Positions 45,743 through 57,643 of a DNA stretch of 64,000 nt are shown piece by piece. The stretch lies in the NCBI GenBank assembly GCA_012064385.1, contig QRDG01000414.1, positions 1,306,147 through 1,370,146 on the forward strand, given 5' to 3'. A program made the position numbers and the translations under genes. How positions within the stretch are numbered: position 1 is the stretch's first letter; every line of letters starts with the position of its first letter. The stretch comes from Puccinellia tenuiflora (lineage: Eukaryota > Streptophyta > Magnoliopsida > Poales > Poaceae). The notes under the pieces are model-generated. The model did not search any database. It was not told the origin of the DNA and saw only the letters and a program-made list of their open reading frames with translations.

Positions 45743-46432
45743 ATGCAGCGCCGCGCTCGGTACGGCAGCTCCGGCGGCGAGCTAGACGTGTTCGGAGCGA
45801 CGCGCTACTTCGACGACCTTGCTGCCGGCCCTGCCACAGTCAGGGTGCCTGAAGGCCTGATGATCCATGTGAAAGTTACTCATGACATGAAGCACATGGA
45901 GGAAAGCTACCACAGCATCCAGGAGCTGCCGGGACTGGGAGCCAAGTGTAAGAGCAACCTCGCCACCTTCTTCGGCTCCCTCCTGTCCCCGGCAGCGAGC
46001 TTTCGTACGGATCCTCTGGCGGCGAGCTTTCGCGTGAATCAGCAGGCGACAAGCAGCACAACCACTACAACGCCGGGAAGCCTCGACGAGCCGCCCCAGG
46101 TCTCCTCTTCGTCCTCGCGTGCGAGCAGTGATATTGTCTCAGCTGCTGCCGTTTGTGGCCGTGATTTGGGGGAGGTGGTCGGAGACAGGAGGCTGCAGGG
46201 CATTCGTGTTGTCAGGGGCGGCGCAAGTGGCGGCGAGGAGAGGTGGGTGGTGAGATGCGGCGGGCATGCTTTGGAAGAGGAGCACCATGCTGTCAGTGAG
46301 AAGATTGTTGATGCGGCATCGGGTGATCATCAGGCTGTCGAAGGAGTGGAAGATGGAGATGATTGTGGTTCAGACAGTGACACTAGCTCTGATCTATTTG
46401 ACTTGGATTTGGAAGATGCGAATAATCACTAG
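45743..46432 (+). CDS. Plant-specific Ser/Asp-rich protein, phytochrome kinase substrate (PKS)-like
   Basis: An intronless frame of 229 codons behind a TATA box and pyrimidine patch. The N-terminus has GGELDVFGATRYFDD, resembling the GE(I/L)xVFGAxxYF motif of PKS proteins. The C-terminus has DSDTSSDLFDLDLED, resembling their conserved SDxSSDLFE segment. Between them are a Ser/Thr-rich middle, a CGRDLGEVVGDRR stretch and an acidic region. No membrane span or catalytic domain is visible. PKS proteins are plasma-membrane-associated partners of phytochromes and phototropins in phototropism and leaf positioning; some other short plant families have similar acidic tails, so the family call is moderate. 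Third-position GC is high, as in grass monoexonic genes. The gene looks intact and isolated between a CACTA fragment and unassigned DNA. Confidence 0.6.
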   Translation: MQRRARYGSSGGELDVFGATRYFDDLAAGPATVRVPEGLMIHVKVTHDMKHMEESYHSIQELPGLGAKCKSNLATFFGSLLSPAASFRTDPLAASFRVNQQATSSTTTTTPGSLDEPPQVSSSSSRASSDIVSAAAVCGRDLGEVVGDRRLQGIRVVRGGASGGEERWVVRCGGHALEEEHHAVSEKIVDAASGDHQAVEGVEDGDDCGSDSDTSSDLFDLDLEDANNH

Positions 46433-46699
46433 TTATAGCATCGAACTACATGGCAGTTAGCCCATGCTAGCAGTGAGTGACGTGACAATTTGAGATAATT
46501 CTACGTGATTGTGTATGTGTTCTGAACTTCTGATCCTCGCTGTGTTTGTGCTGCTCCTCCCTCCCCAAAGCCTCGTTCAGACCGAGCCAAGCCGGAGCTG
46601 GAGCCGTCACGCTGGTTAGCCTGGACCAAACGAAAGGCAGCACCGGCGCCAAGTGGGGAGGGAATAGAGTTAGGAGGTTGGGTAGGCAGGGCAGTGGCA

Positions 46700-46787
46700 G
46701 GGAGAGGCACGCTGTCGTAGGAGTTAATGAGAGCTTCCTCTAAGCACGGGGACCTCTCATTAACTCCTGCTGCGACGTACCTCTCCC
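46700..46787 (+). ncRNA. Strong RNA hairpin, possible small-RNA precursor or fold-back
   Basis: A 34-nt arm (46700-46733) pairs with 46754-46787 around a 20-nt loop. On the plus strand there are 28 Watson-Crick pairs, three G-U pairs and three mismatches, with 15 uninterrupted pairs next to the loop (AGGAGTTAATGAGAG). Weak pairing continues a little outside the arms. It starts 268 bp after the stop codon of the PKS-like gene and could lie in its 3' UTR or be separate. It matches no miRNA I recall. A short decayed MITE is the main alternative. Confidence 0.4.
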
Positions 46788-46858
46788 GGTCACTTTTTTC
46801 ATATATGATTTGTTATTGATGTGTGTCAATCATAATTATTGTTAAGATTGTATTCTTA

Positions 46859-46886
46859 CTAGCAGCATGCCCGCGCGCTGCAGCGG
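46859..46886. repeat. Possible terminus of an interspersed repeat
   Basis: CTAGCAGCATGCCCGCGCGC followed by TGCAGCGG resembles a short end-sequence frequently seen at repeat borders in grass genomes. No partner end was found, so the element cannot be delimited or classed. Confidence 0.25.
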
Positions 46887-46889
46887 AAA

Positions 46890-48633
46890 AGGAAAAATAT
46901 TTGACTTGAGAAATACTCCTAATCTTCTATGCATCTATGAAAAACCGCGTTAAGTTTTGCTTGAACATGTGTCAATTGTGCCGTTGGATAGATCAACGAC
47001 TCATTTGGTTGTGGTGAAGAAGCTGCAAAATCATGAGTGAAACCTCTCCACTCTCAAACTATAACACATAGCATATGTTCTCGGTTTTAAATGTGTTTTA
47101 AACACATTTCTAAATGTAAATAAAATTGGACAAGAAAATTCGCGTGTACATCTTGACATTCTATGACGCCACAAAGTGTTTCACAGAAAATATTTCCTGT
47201 GCCGTATGTAAAAAAGACATTTAATGCGACATTTGTTTTGTCTTTTTACATATGCCAATAAATATTTGTTGGGAATTTTGTACACGCCAAATTTTTGTTG
47301 GGATTTTTTGTCATTTCAAAAATGATTTTGCCTGTGGTAGAGTATATGCTCCCAAGTGCTAAAGTCAATTTCCGCACAATTATTTAGATCTTATTTTCCG
47401 GTTGCCCAAAAAGCAAATGATCCTGTCATAAGCCTATAGCTTGACTCTGAATTTCACTTATACTTACCCTGACCTGCATCCAACCATGGCAATGGTGTTT
47501 ATTTAAACGCCAGCCGTTGTGATTTCATCATATGAATAAAGGACATCAACAGGTAATTCATCAGAGGTAAGCGTTGCACTATTGTCAATGTGGCAAACAA
47601 ATTGACAGAAAATCGCACAAAATTGCTTGTCACTCATTTGATTATAGTTCCACAATGTTTACAATATACTACTGTACCTAATCTTTAGGATACATTGTCC
47701 TGAACCAAATACACCAGACAGGCTCAGTCCCACCAGTACATTCACATCCATACTTAGAATCACCTTGAAATAAAAATATTAGAAGCAAAACAAAAACAGA
47801 CTACAGAATCATAGTCAGATCACAAAAATACTAATAGCTTCAGACCACCCTAGTCAAGTGGTAGCAGGTACAGAAAATCAAGTGCTTGTTCAACAACCAA
47901 TACATCACGTCTTCACATATCTCCTAAACTTTCACGGTGAGGTAAATGTGTCAGATTACAAGTATTCTCAGCACCCTTCCGAAGAAGTAGGAGAGGTCTA
48001 ACTGTATTTTCCTTGTGTCAGATTTTCCACATCAAAATACACCCAAAAAAATCAGACAGTACAGAAAAATAATTCAGAAGTTTTGAGCAATCAATCACAT
48101 CATCGGCCTATCAGATGTGAAAAGAACTGACATGGTCGCCACAGTAGCTGACCTCTTTGTCATCAACATCAAATGCAGGCAGAGGAGACATCGTCACCTG
48201 CTAGCCTCAGGAGAAGTCCGACCTCTTCTATGGTATTCTCACCGGCCTCATGGTCGCCAGCTCCATTTAATGTCCGGTGTGCTGCGGCGCCGTTGGGTTC
48301 GTGGACTGTAGCCCGCCAGAATCTGCGAAGGGTGGGGCTGTATCACGGTGGGGGAAAGTGGATCGGGAGAAGATGTACATGGTACTGCCGATCCATGGCC
48401 ACCAGGATGCAGGCTTGGTTAGTTTGTTGAACCTCCTCCTCGGCGAGTTGCAAGGTACCAGAGATGGCGGGGCCAGCATGGTACACGACGCCATGGATGC
48501 AGCAGAGAGGAGGAGCTCGAGAGAGGGTAACATGCTAATGTCCGACACACGACAAAAACCTTACCATGGCCAGGAGTCGGTGGAGGGCGGCCGCGCGCGG
48601 CCCATACCATGGCCAGGAGGCGGCAGCCATCGG
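46890..48633. other. Unassigned region
   Basis: AT-rich to 48110, then increasingly GC-rich. No reading frame with recognisable motifs; the frame 48277-48822 (plus) is Gly/Ala/Arg-rich and overlaps a tandem repeat. Nothing else supported. Confidence 0.4.
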
Positions 48634-48800
48634 AATGCTGCGGCCGGCGACGTCGAAGGATGCGGCGGCGGGGCTGGACCGCTCGGGGTCGGGGCGTGCG
48701 AGGATCTGGCGGCGGAGAGCTCCGGGCATGCTGCGGCCAGTGACGTCGAAGGATGCGGCGGCAGGGCTGAACCCTGGGCGGCGGCGGCGCTCGGTCGCGT
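48634..48800. repeat. 93-bp tandem duplication, GC-rich
   Basis: ATGCTGCGGCC...GACGTCGAAGGATGCGGC occurs at 48635 and again at 48728. A shorter ACCATGGCCAGGAG repeat sits just upstream (48562 and 48605). Confidence 0.75.
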
Positions 48801-50935
48801 GAGAGGATGCGGGAAGGGCTAAGTTGTGGTGGTGGACTGCGGGATTGATTTCTGTATTTGTTAGGGGGCTTTTGCAAAATGACCGCGACGTACCGTAACG
48901 ACCAATCCCAATTTAATAGTTTAGATTGTAAAGCTTGCGTTAATATAAAGGGCAGCCCAACACGTCACCCAAGATATGGGGCAAAAGTCTCCCATTTTCC
49001 CCACCATCTGCACTGAGAAAGGATACCTCGACTGTCTGATTATCGTAGTAATTCTCATCTGTCAGCACCAAAAAGAAATGTGTAGCATCATTGTACTATT
49101 TATTTTCTTCAGCGGTGAGTCCAAAACTCCAAATTGTAAAAAACACAGTATCATTTCGAAAACACCGGTGCAGCAAAAATAGAGTATGTAGCAAAAAAAG
49201 ATGTGGTGTAGAAAATCTACATCGTAGAAAATCCACCGACCTCGCAATAAAAAGTCAACTCACCTTATGCAAATTCTCTCGCAAGCATTTGCAACTTCTT
49301 GCAAAAAACAGTTGTATCATTAAGAAGATTTTGCAGCCGGCCAGAATCATCGCAGAATCTCACTTCATGTTCGTAGCAATATGTATACACGTCCGTAACA
49401 ACTTGATAGAATGCATGCAACATTGAAAATAAGCAAATTATTAACCTTCGTGTTGGAGCGCCGACCTCGGCGACATACCTCACGACGACCAATTCAGCTC
49501 ATCGGAGCCTTGTCGGCATCGGTCCGGCCAACCCAAACCCATTCTCCTCAATCTTGCCTTCTCCCATGAGTTTTAATACAATACTCCCATTTAAAAACAA
49601 TCATGACAGCAAGCTCCATGGCTAGGGTAGAGAAGGACTTGGGATGAAAAAAAGATTACCATGCCAAGAGGAGGATCTCTCTGACACACCTCCGTTGTGC
49701 ATAGCAGGGGTGGCTTGGCATGCGGCACATGGAGGCAGCAGTGACCCATCCTTGCAAGAGAGGCGGAGAAAAAAATTGCGCGTGAGTCGTGTGCAGGTGA
49801 CAAGCTGGTTGTACCATAGCATTTTCCCAATACAAATATACCAGAGGACGACCCTAATGGGTACGACAAACCTATCCATTTTGAGTAGTAACTTGTTTAC
49901 GGTGATGGTGCCTCAAAGTCCAATAAATCGAATACCTCCTGGCTTCAGTTATGAGAGAGAACTCCAAGGCAGGATACAAAGTTCGTGTTGCCGGTTGCAT
50001 ACAAGTATGTTTGTTTATGAAACTAAAAACCTAAAAGTATTTTATGCCTCTTTCTTTTGCCTCTTCTTATGTTTTGCTTTTTCTTTTCCTTTTTGAGAAA
50101 AACCAAGAACAACAAAGGATTTTCCTTTTGCTACTTGTTTTTCACTATTTGTTTGCTTCTTCTTGGTTATTTCTTATTTCTTTTTGCTTTTTTTCGTGAG
50201 ATTTTCTCTGGCGTATTTTATAAAAAAAATTATATTACTAAATAAAGTACCAAGTTTTACCTTTTAAGATTTATTGAATGTTCAAAACTTTTGCTTTTGC
50301 TATTTTTCATTTCGTGCTATAAGCTCTTAAAATCATATTTGTTTTTACTGTAGTGGCATATGTAAGTCTTGTGCATGGCTGATTTGTTTTCGTATTTTAT
50401 GACGAGTTTTAGTGGGGCAAAGAATTTCATTTTCAGTTGCTTTTATTCAAAACAGAATCTAACATCTTGTTGCAAGAGGGTTTTCTGTTTTAAACTTGAT
50501 TTTTTCGTCTTTGATAATCCAAAGTGCAGGGAAAATTTTAACACGTTTCGATAAGCATTGAGTGTCGAATCCACGAGTAGGTGAAGGTAAACTACGATTC
50601 TATAAATCCTTATAACCTACCAATATAGTCGTTCGTGCAATGCAATGCTCTATATGATGCGAAGTTTTATTTTTTACTTGATACAACTAGCTAGAAAACT
50701 TGAAACTACGAAAACTATTAAAAAAACTGTATTTAAAATCGGAGGTTTTTTTTATCAGCCATGCATGGAATTTCTCCGGTGACTACAAGGCATGTAACGT
50801 TCGTAGCTGATATTAGATCAGATCGGAAAGCTTGATTACAATGTTTTTTCTCTCAAATCGTTGGGACAGCTACCCGGAAGTATGCGACAAAATGTAACCA
50901 CGGACAGCATATGTTCTCGCAAATGATTATATCAT
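48801..50935. other. Unassigned region
   Basis: Two kilobases without a supported gene, LTR end or TIR. Frames up to 150 codons (49644-50096, plus) have no motif. The 50030-50250 stretch is T-rich. Confidence 0.4.
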
Positions 50936-50944
50936 TCTTTCAGG

Positions 50945-51352
50945 CGGAAATTCATATTGGAGCCCGGGCTCATATGCTCCCGTTATTTTCGGGAGCATTA
51001 AAAAATTTGAAAACTTTTCGAAAAATTCCGAAAAACATCATGCACATACCTGAGTATGCTACGCACCACCGTGACAAATTTCGTACCGAAACGACATCGT
51101 ATGCTCCCTGGGGAAAAAAGACAAATTTCTGACAGCAAATTCAAATTCTCGGATCTCATTTCTGTTAGAAATTTGTCTTTTTTCCCCAGGGAGCATACGA
51201 TGTCGTTTCGGTGCGAAATTTGTCACGGTGGTGCGTAGCATACTCAGGTACGTGCATGATTTTTTTCGTGATTTTTTGAAAAGTTTTTGATTTTTTAAAT
51301 TTTGTCCAAAATACCGGGAGCATATGCTCCCGGGCACCAAAACGCCTCTCCC
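50945..51352. mobile_element. Fold-back MITE with 9-bp target duplication
   Basis: 408 bp. TCTTTCAGG flanks it on both sides (50936-50944 and 51353-51361). Outer ends share TTGG(A/T)GCCCGGG; inside, GAGCATATGCTCCCGG forms part of a near-continuous palindrome. The two halves are mirror copies around a short centre near 51130-51160, including ACGACATCGTATGCTCCC and its inverse. A 9-bp duplication suggests Mutator-type mobilisation. No ORF. Confidence 0.8.
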
Positions 51353-51361
51353 TCTTTCAGG

Positions 51362-51490
51362 TTTCTTTAATTGAAGCACAATCTTTATATCAAGTAGCTG
51401 ACAGAGTTCCACGTATGGCGCTTGTCGTGTACCCTTTTTATGTACCTACACTCGACATTCTCACTCGCCTCATGACACGAGAATAAGAAA
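51362..51490. other. Short spacer between MITE and copia LTR
   Basis: No feature seen. CTTAA at 51491-51495 would be one half of the next element's target duplication, whose partner is not in the window. Confidence 0.3.
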
Positions 51491-51495
51491 CTTAA

Positions 51496-53750
51496 TGATT
51501 AAAACCGCAACGAGATGTCGCCTAGAGGGGGGGGGGGGGGGGGGGGGTGAACAGGCGATTTAAAACTTTTACGCTTAGAGCTTGATAAATGCGGAATAAA
51601 ACTAGCATTTAATTTATCAAGCATAAAACCTAATATACTAGGTTCACCTATGTGCACCAACAACTTATGCTAGGCAAGATAATTACAAGGATAGCAAGAT
51701 ATAAATACTTTAACCTCGATGGCTATCACAAAGTAAATGCATAAGTAAAGGTTTGGTTATAGAAATAACCGACACGAGTGGAGACGGAGTCTTGTTTCCC
51801 GTAGTTCCTTCCCAATGGAAGTACGTCTACGTTGGAGAGGTGTGGAGTCTCCTTGGCACTCCTACAAGCACGCCCGTGCTCACCCTATTCTCCGTGAGCT
51901 CCTCCCGTGGGAAATACGTGATGGGGAATTTGCTCATCCACTATGAGGTCTTCTTGAGGGCGTTGACCAAACCCGTACAATTTGCCCGGGGCTAACTTCA
52001 CAACCTTGGAGGCTCCCGTAGCTTGCCCGAAGCTTCACACCTTGAAGAACTTTGTAGCACCCACCAACCGTCTAGGGTACACAATGCACCCAAGAGGCAC
52101 AAGCTCTTGAGATCCCTATGCACCCAATAGTAACAAGCTTCTCAAATTTCAATCCCACATATCACCGTGAGGAGTTCAAACCTATGCACCAAATGCAAAA
52201 GGCAAGATCACACGAGGTGGTCAAGTTCTTTTCTCTGACATCCAACCAGAGCAACAAATGCTAGGAAGGGATTTGAGAGGAAGAACAAAGGAGAAACACA
52301 AAGCAACTCCAACATCTAGATCCAAAGGCTTCCCCTCACTTAGAGGTGATATGGCTTGGTGGAAATGTAGATTTAGATCTCCTCTCTCTTTTTCCTCTAA
52401 AAGGAGGCAAGAATCATGGAGGGATGGAGAGGAAGCAAGCTGTCAAAATGTCAACTATGGAGGAGAGAGAGTAAAAAAGGTTAGGAACCATTGGGGAAGA
52501 AAGCCCCTTAAATAGTTCAACCAAATATCCAACCGTTACGTCCAGAAACGCGCCGGGGCGGTACTACCGGACTTTTCCCGGAAGTACCGGGTGACCCGGA
52601 TGATTCTGGGCACCCAAACAAATTCGGTACTGGACTCCCGGAACACTTTTCCGGAAGTAGGGTCGGTACTACCGAACTTGGTCGGTACTACCGGACTTAA
52701 AAGCGGTACTTCCGGACTGGTAGAAAACTGCATAAACATCAACATCAAAACGACCATATCTTTTGCTTGCGAACTCCGTTTTCGATGATCTTGGACTCGT
52801 TCGAATCGTAACAACGAGCTCTACAAGAATATACAGAGAAAAATCATAGTCCAAAAAGGGAGGATAAAACCAAAAGGGGAAAGGTAAAACCTCTCTACAA
52901 AAGATGAACCGATAAACCTCTAAAAACTAAAACGGAATAAGTTTTTCATATGAAATCCGTTTTTTGATGAACTTGGGCTTGTCATGAAGAACACGACAAG
53001 CACCAAACACTCATATCGATAAGAGCGAAATAAGAAGCAATAAGATGATGCTAAGGATGCAAAGGTTTGAGCACTCCACGAACGATACGATTAAGATACT
53101 CGGTCAAGAGCCCCTCTTGATAGTACGGTTATCTATCATATAACCTGGTCTCTCAACTAACATCATGAGACCGGTAAAATAGAAAACCTATCGATATCAT
53201 ACCTTTGCCTTAAGCATAATCCACTTGAGCTAGATGATGACGATCTTGACCTTCTCAAGTTGGACCACCTTTCTTGATTGCGTTCCGCTTGGTGAAGGTT
53301 CACATGTTGCTCCCCCATACACCAATATGGGAGAAACACTTCTTCGACATATCTTCCCTTGGCTTTTATCTTGATGGCTATCACCACGTGACGATATCCT
53401 CCATGGGCTACATAGGATCTCCTTTTTGTTGCATGCTTATGGAGAAATACCTAACCCCACATAGAAATACAAGCACGTAGATCATGGGTTAGTTCACAAG
53501 TCTATGTTGACAATTGCTTACCATACCATGAGATCATATGATCCCTCATGGTACATCACTAGCCTTGTGTGTTGATCAACTTGCACTTAGCCTTGATCAA
53601 CATATAATCTTCTTCTTTAAGCATTGACGACAAATGGAGTTCAAGCGTTGCTATGGACCAAACCTACAAATATAGCTCAAAGCACACATTAGTCCATAGA
53701 GATTGTCATCAATTACCAAAATCACACATGGGTGCAACCATGCTCTTTCA
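51496..53750 (-). repeat. 3' LTR of the Maximus-like element
   Basis: Minus strand TGAAAGAGCATGG...TTTTAATCA. It includes GGTAATTGATGACAATCTC near its start and CCCCCTCTAGGCGACATCTC near its end. A run of 21 G (51527-51547, plus strand) sits in that last motif and is expanded compared with the usual short run. Confidence 0.7.
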
Positions 53751-53762
53751 ATCTCCCCCATT
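53751..53762 (-). promoter_or_regulatory. Polypurine tract of the Maximus-like element
   Basis: Minus strand AAATGGGGGAGAT-type sequence directly before the LTR start. Confidence 0.65.
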
Positions 53763-56700
53763 TTGGTAATTCATGACAATCCCTTTTAAGAGGGTTTATA
53801 TAATAAATTATGCAACCTTCTAAGACAAGAAAGCAAGTATGCAAGAGCATTAAAGGCAAATTCTTAAGAACCAAACAAAAGCATAAAACCAAATTCCCTT
53901 CAACCCTGTAATCTTCTCCCCCATTGGCATCCATTGCTGAAATGGGAGGAAAAATTTAGAAGGCCAATATAATATGAGTTCCTCCGTAAGGTGTGGATTT
54001 CTCAAAATATGAGTGAAATCAAATGCACATATCCAATGACTAATAGTTGGAGGAAATCAAACTATATTGAGGATCCAAAGATTGCAAATAAGATGACATC
54101 CCTTTTTTTTAAACATCTCCCCAAAAGGATAAAAGCAATCAAAAAGATCCTAAAAAGTGTTCGAAATGAAAATGGAGAAGCTCCCCAATGTTCATGCACT
54201 ATTGAAGAGTGCACAAACATGGGATCCTCACTCCCCCAAAATCATCTGGAACACACAACAAGTGCAAGAGTGCATAAAACTAAAATGAAACTTATCACTT
54301 GCACCGAAGATATGGCTGAGCCATAAGAAGATAACAATTTAAAAGATTCAACATAAGAAAGGCCCAACCAAGCATATGTGTGTGTGGCAAGACAATTAAT
54401 TTGGTAAGACAAGTAGCCTTAACCAAAAGAGAGACAAAACGCACATCACGTATTTCCAACACACAAGATGCAAAGAAGATCTTTAAGGAAAAAGAATATG
54501 TTCACAAGCTCAAGGATACCAATTGGAAACTAAAACCAATTGAAAAAGCTAAATGCTAGTAAGAACATTTATAGTCAATAAAAATCAACATGCTCACCAT
54601 TATAAGCATGACGTCAAAGATCTTCAATAACACATGAGTGCGCAAAGATGCAAATAAAAATAAGACAAGCACTCACGAGACAAATTTGGTGCCACCAAAG
54701 AATTATAGATAAAAATCAAGGTGACTCGACAGAAATAGGATACCAATTAAAAAGTCACCTCTCTCATATGTATAGGTTTCTAGGTGGACAAATCTTTGAA
54801 GATATACATCCACAAAGAAACATGTACATACGAAATGGTTTATGAAGAATAGAACATGGTATCCAAAAGGAGAAGTCATAAATATACAAAAGAGAATATT
54901 GCTTAAAAGCATAGCACATAGCTCAAATTTATCTCATTGTATATCAATGAACTTCAAACACATCAAAGGCATCACATGTATCACTAAGGGAACAAGAGAT
55001 AGTCGAGATGCTTTGAGAAAAGCAACAAGTATCAAAGAGAGAATATCAAAAGAAGGAAGTTTTTAAAATTTCATCACAAATATCACAAAGATACATCAAG
55101 TGAAAGAAATAGGTCAAAACCACAACAATTACACATAGAAACTTTCATGCCAAGAAGCAACCTACTCAAGGTTGAAACTAGAGAAGTATGCATGAGGTAG
55201 ATACTTGTTACCGAGATGTCATTGGTGATGAAGAAGATGAGAGTTCGTTATACATCGAAGCTTGACTCCTATAATCACATGGTGAGAACACCTTCCTTAT
55301 GAATGAGGCAAGCATCCAATGCATCTCCATTGTACCTAAAAACAAAATTGAAGTACAAAATGGTTCCCAAACTAATTGGGTCCCATAGTAGTTAGATACA
55401 CTATAATACATAGGAAACACTCCACATAAATATGTACATATAGATATGAAATTGAATTTCATGGACATCTTAGCCGATTTAATATTTGGTGGAGTATACC
55501 CTATATATTGGATCAAGAAGGACAAGCATGCCACAAAATATATATATTAGTAAATATGCATGTAAAGAATTTCTAGAACCAAAGAAGATACAATTTGGAC
55601 ACAAACACCAAGTAAACCAAAAAGAGAAACACCAAGGTGTGACACAAAAATGGTTGTCCAAATTATATCAAAATACAAATCAACACACATGATCAAGGAA
55701 AAAACAAAACAACAAATGATTGATTCCAAAACACATCAACTCATGAAGTGAGATATCAATAGGAGTCGAATCAAAATAACACATGAGTGATAAGACACCA
55801 ATAGAAGATAAGATACCAACAAGAGGCAAAGATACCAAGAGAAGAAAATTACTTGAAAGATATCAAGTAAAATAAAATCAAGAAATAAGGTATCAAAGCT
55901 CCCATAAGAGATACCAATTGAAACAAATATCTATGGATGAGATATAAAATTTCAATAGATACAATTGAAGGTACCAAGGAAGATCAATGAGCATACAAGA
56001 TAAGATAAGAGGATAATGCTCAAAGATATTTCTCATTTAAGAGGATAAGACACAAATCAAGAAAAGAGAAAGCAAACTCCCAAAAGAGAGCAAGGTTACA
56101 ACAAATAAACCAAGCAATCTTTATATTTTTCAAGATGGCACAAAGCCCCAAAAGAAAAAGGTTTGTCTTCCATAAACACAAAAGATAGAAATCATATGCC
56201 AAATGAAAGGATCAAATATCGATTGATGAGATAGTGTTCTAAATAATAACGGAAAGCTCCCCCAAGATTCATGCATTATCTTGAGATTTGCATTTGAATA
56301 CAAAATGCACACACAATGGATCATTACTCTCCATATGTCATTTACAACACTAAACAATTCCAATTGAAAAATAGGATCCATGAAAGAGACAAGGAAGACA
56401 ACGGGAATCAAAGCAAGAACTTGGCAAAAGATAAGAATTAAAACCAAAACCATATTTGAATAGAGTTTGTTTGTAGCTCCAACTATTCAAACTAACCGGC
56501 AATGCCCTGGTTAGAATAGGATGGAGCAAATGGTTTCTCACATAGTATATGGAAATGCATATTTGAGGAAAACCACACCAAGCAACACTCATACAAACAA
56601 GATCCAAAAGAAAAGCAAATAAGAAGGTTTAAGCAAGTAGGACCTTGTTTGAGCAAACATGCCACATAGGAACAAGATAATTTGCAATATCAAGTCTAAG

Positions 56701-57299
56701 TGACATAACCTCAAATGTTCACATTTTCTAGGATTTTAATATGCATATAGCTTATTACTCCCCCATAACGTGATAATCTATTTTTACTAAGCAAGAGGCA
56801 AATAAAATCCAACTAGAGAAATTAATGGTCATTATAGAATTTGAATTTATCATGAATATAACATACCACATAGTGACTAGATAATCTTGTTATATCAATA
56901 CTAAGTGGTATTCCTCATGTACACACATTTTTAGGATTGTGAAGAGCACAAAGCCAATCACTCACACAAAAATGGTATAGTCCATTAATCTCTCAAAAGA
57001 GCCAACTAAAATCCACAAAATATTAAAAAGGACTCAACACAAAGTTACATATACATGAGTTACTAATTAACCTAAACATGCTTGATTACTCAAGTTAGGT
57101 AAGAAGCACAACATATAGAAGCACATGCTATGAACAAAACTAACACATACAAGGGGCAAGCAACTTTCAATGTAAATAAGTTAAATACAAGTTACCGCAA
57201 GAAGGCACATTGGATATAAGATAGATATATGATAATCCAATTGACTTGGCTTGAGACAATCCAATTGATGAAGATTCCTTAGTTCTTCATAAGAAAGCC
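53763..57299 (-). other. AT-rich non-coding 3' region of the Maximus-like element
   Basis: About 3.5 kb with many short (A/T)-rich direct similarities built on GATACCAA and AAGAGAT. No frame above 111 codons and none with retroelement motifs. Confidence 0.6.
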
Positions 57300-57643
57300 A
57301 AGTCTCCAATGTCCTCCAACAACACCTATTGATCAAGTTTGAGCTTGTTGGTCCCCAACCAAGTTGGGTCCTAAGAGGTTAGTGACAATAGGTTTGGGAG
57401 CCCAAATGGTTCTTTTTTCTTGACACCACTTTGAGCTCCCACATATTTGGCAAACACATTGCCAACCCTATCCTTCCTAAGAGAATAAGCATCATCAATT
57501 ATAATGGGGTTGGATAGGGTACCGTTAGTGCATGAGGAAATCAAGTAACCCTTCTCACGTCATAAGTAGCAACATCGACTCTACCCTTTCTTCATAGTAG
57601 GCTCCTCAACTTGGGGGGAAATAGCATGAGTCATGTTAGGAGG
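57300..57643 (-). pseudogene. Gag C-terminal remnant with broken zinc knuckle
   Basis: Minus strand reads CCYL, a stop, REKGYLISSC, then TNGTLSNPIIIDDAYSLRKD and VGNVFAKYVGAQSGVKK. This is a CX2CX4HX4C knuckle in which the second Cys codon is TGA and His is Tyr. Downstream spacer sequence (FGLPNLLSLTS) matches the gag-to-protease spacer type of SIRE elements as recalled. Confidence 0.6.

Larger units (their letters stand above)
51496..57643 (-). mobile_element. SIRE/Maximus-like Ty1-copia element, pol absent, truncated by nesting
   Basis: A 2.26 kb LTR (51496-53750, minus) starts TGAAAGAGCATGGTTGCACC. It is preceded by the purine tract ATGGGGGAGAT and an AT-rich 3' region, then a gag zinc-knuckle remnant at about 57570-57505. 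Between that gag remnant and the LTR there is no integrase or RT, only non-coding sequence with short out-of-frame ORFs. The upper part is cut by another LTR element at 57644. LTR sequence and the purine tract fit the SIRE/Maximus lineage as I recall it. Confidence 0.7.

Noticed and set aside
48277..48877. 181-codon plus and 152-codon minus ORFs
   Set aside because: They overlap each other and a 93-bp tandem duplication; repeated residues follow the DNA repeat and no family is recognised.
53991..56607. Several 60-110 codon ORFs on both strands
   Set aside because: Lie in the AT-rich non-coding region of the Maximus-like element, with Lys/Asn- or Phe/Leu-biased composition and no motifs.
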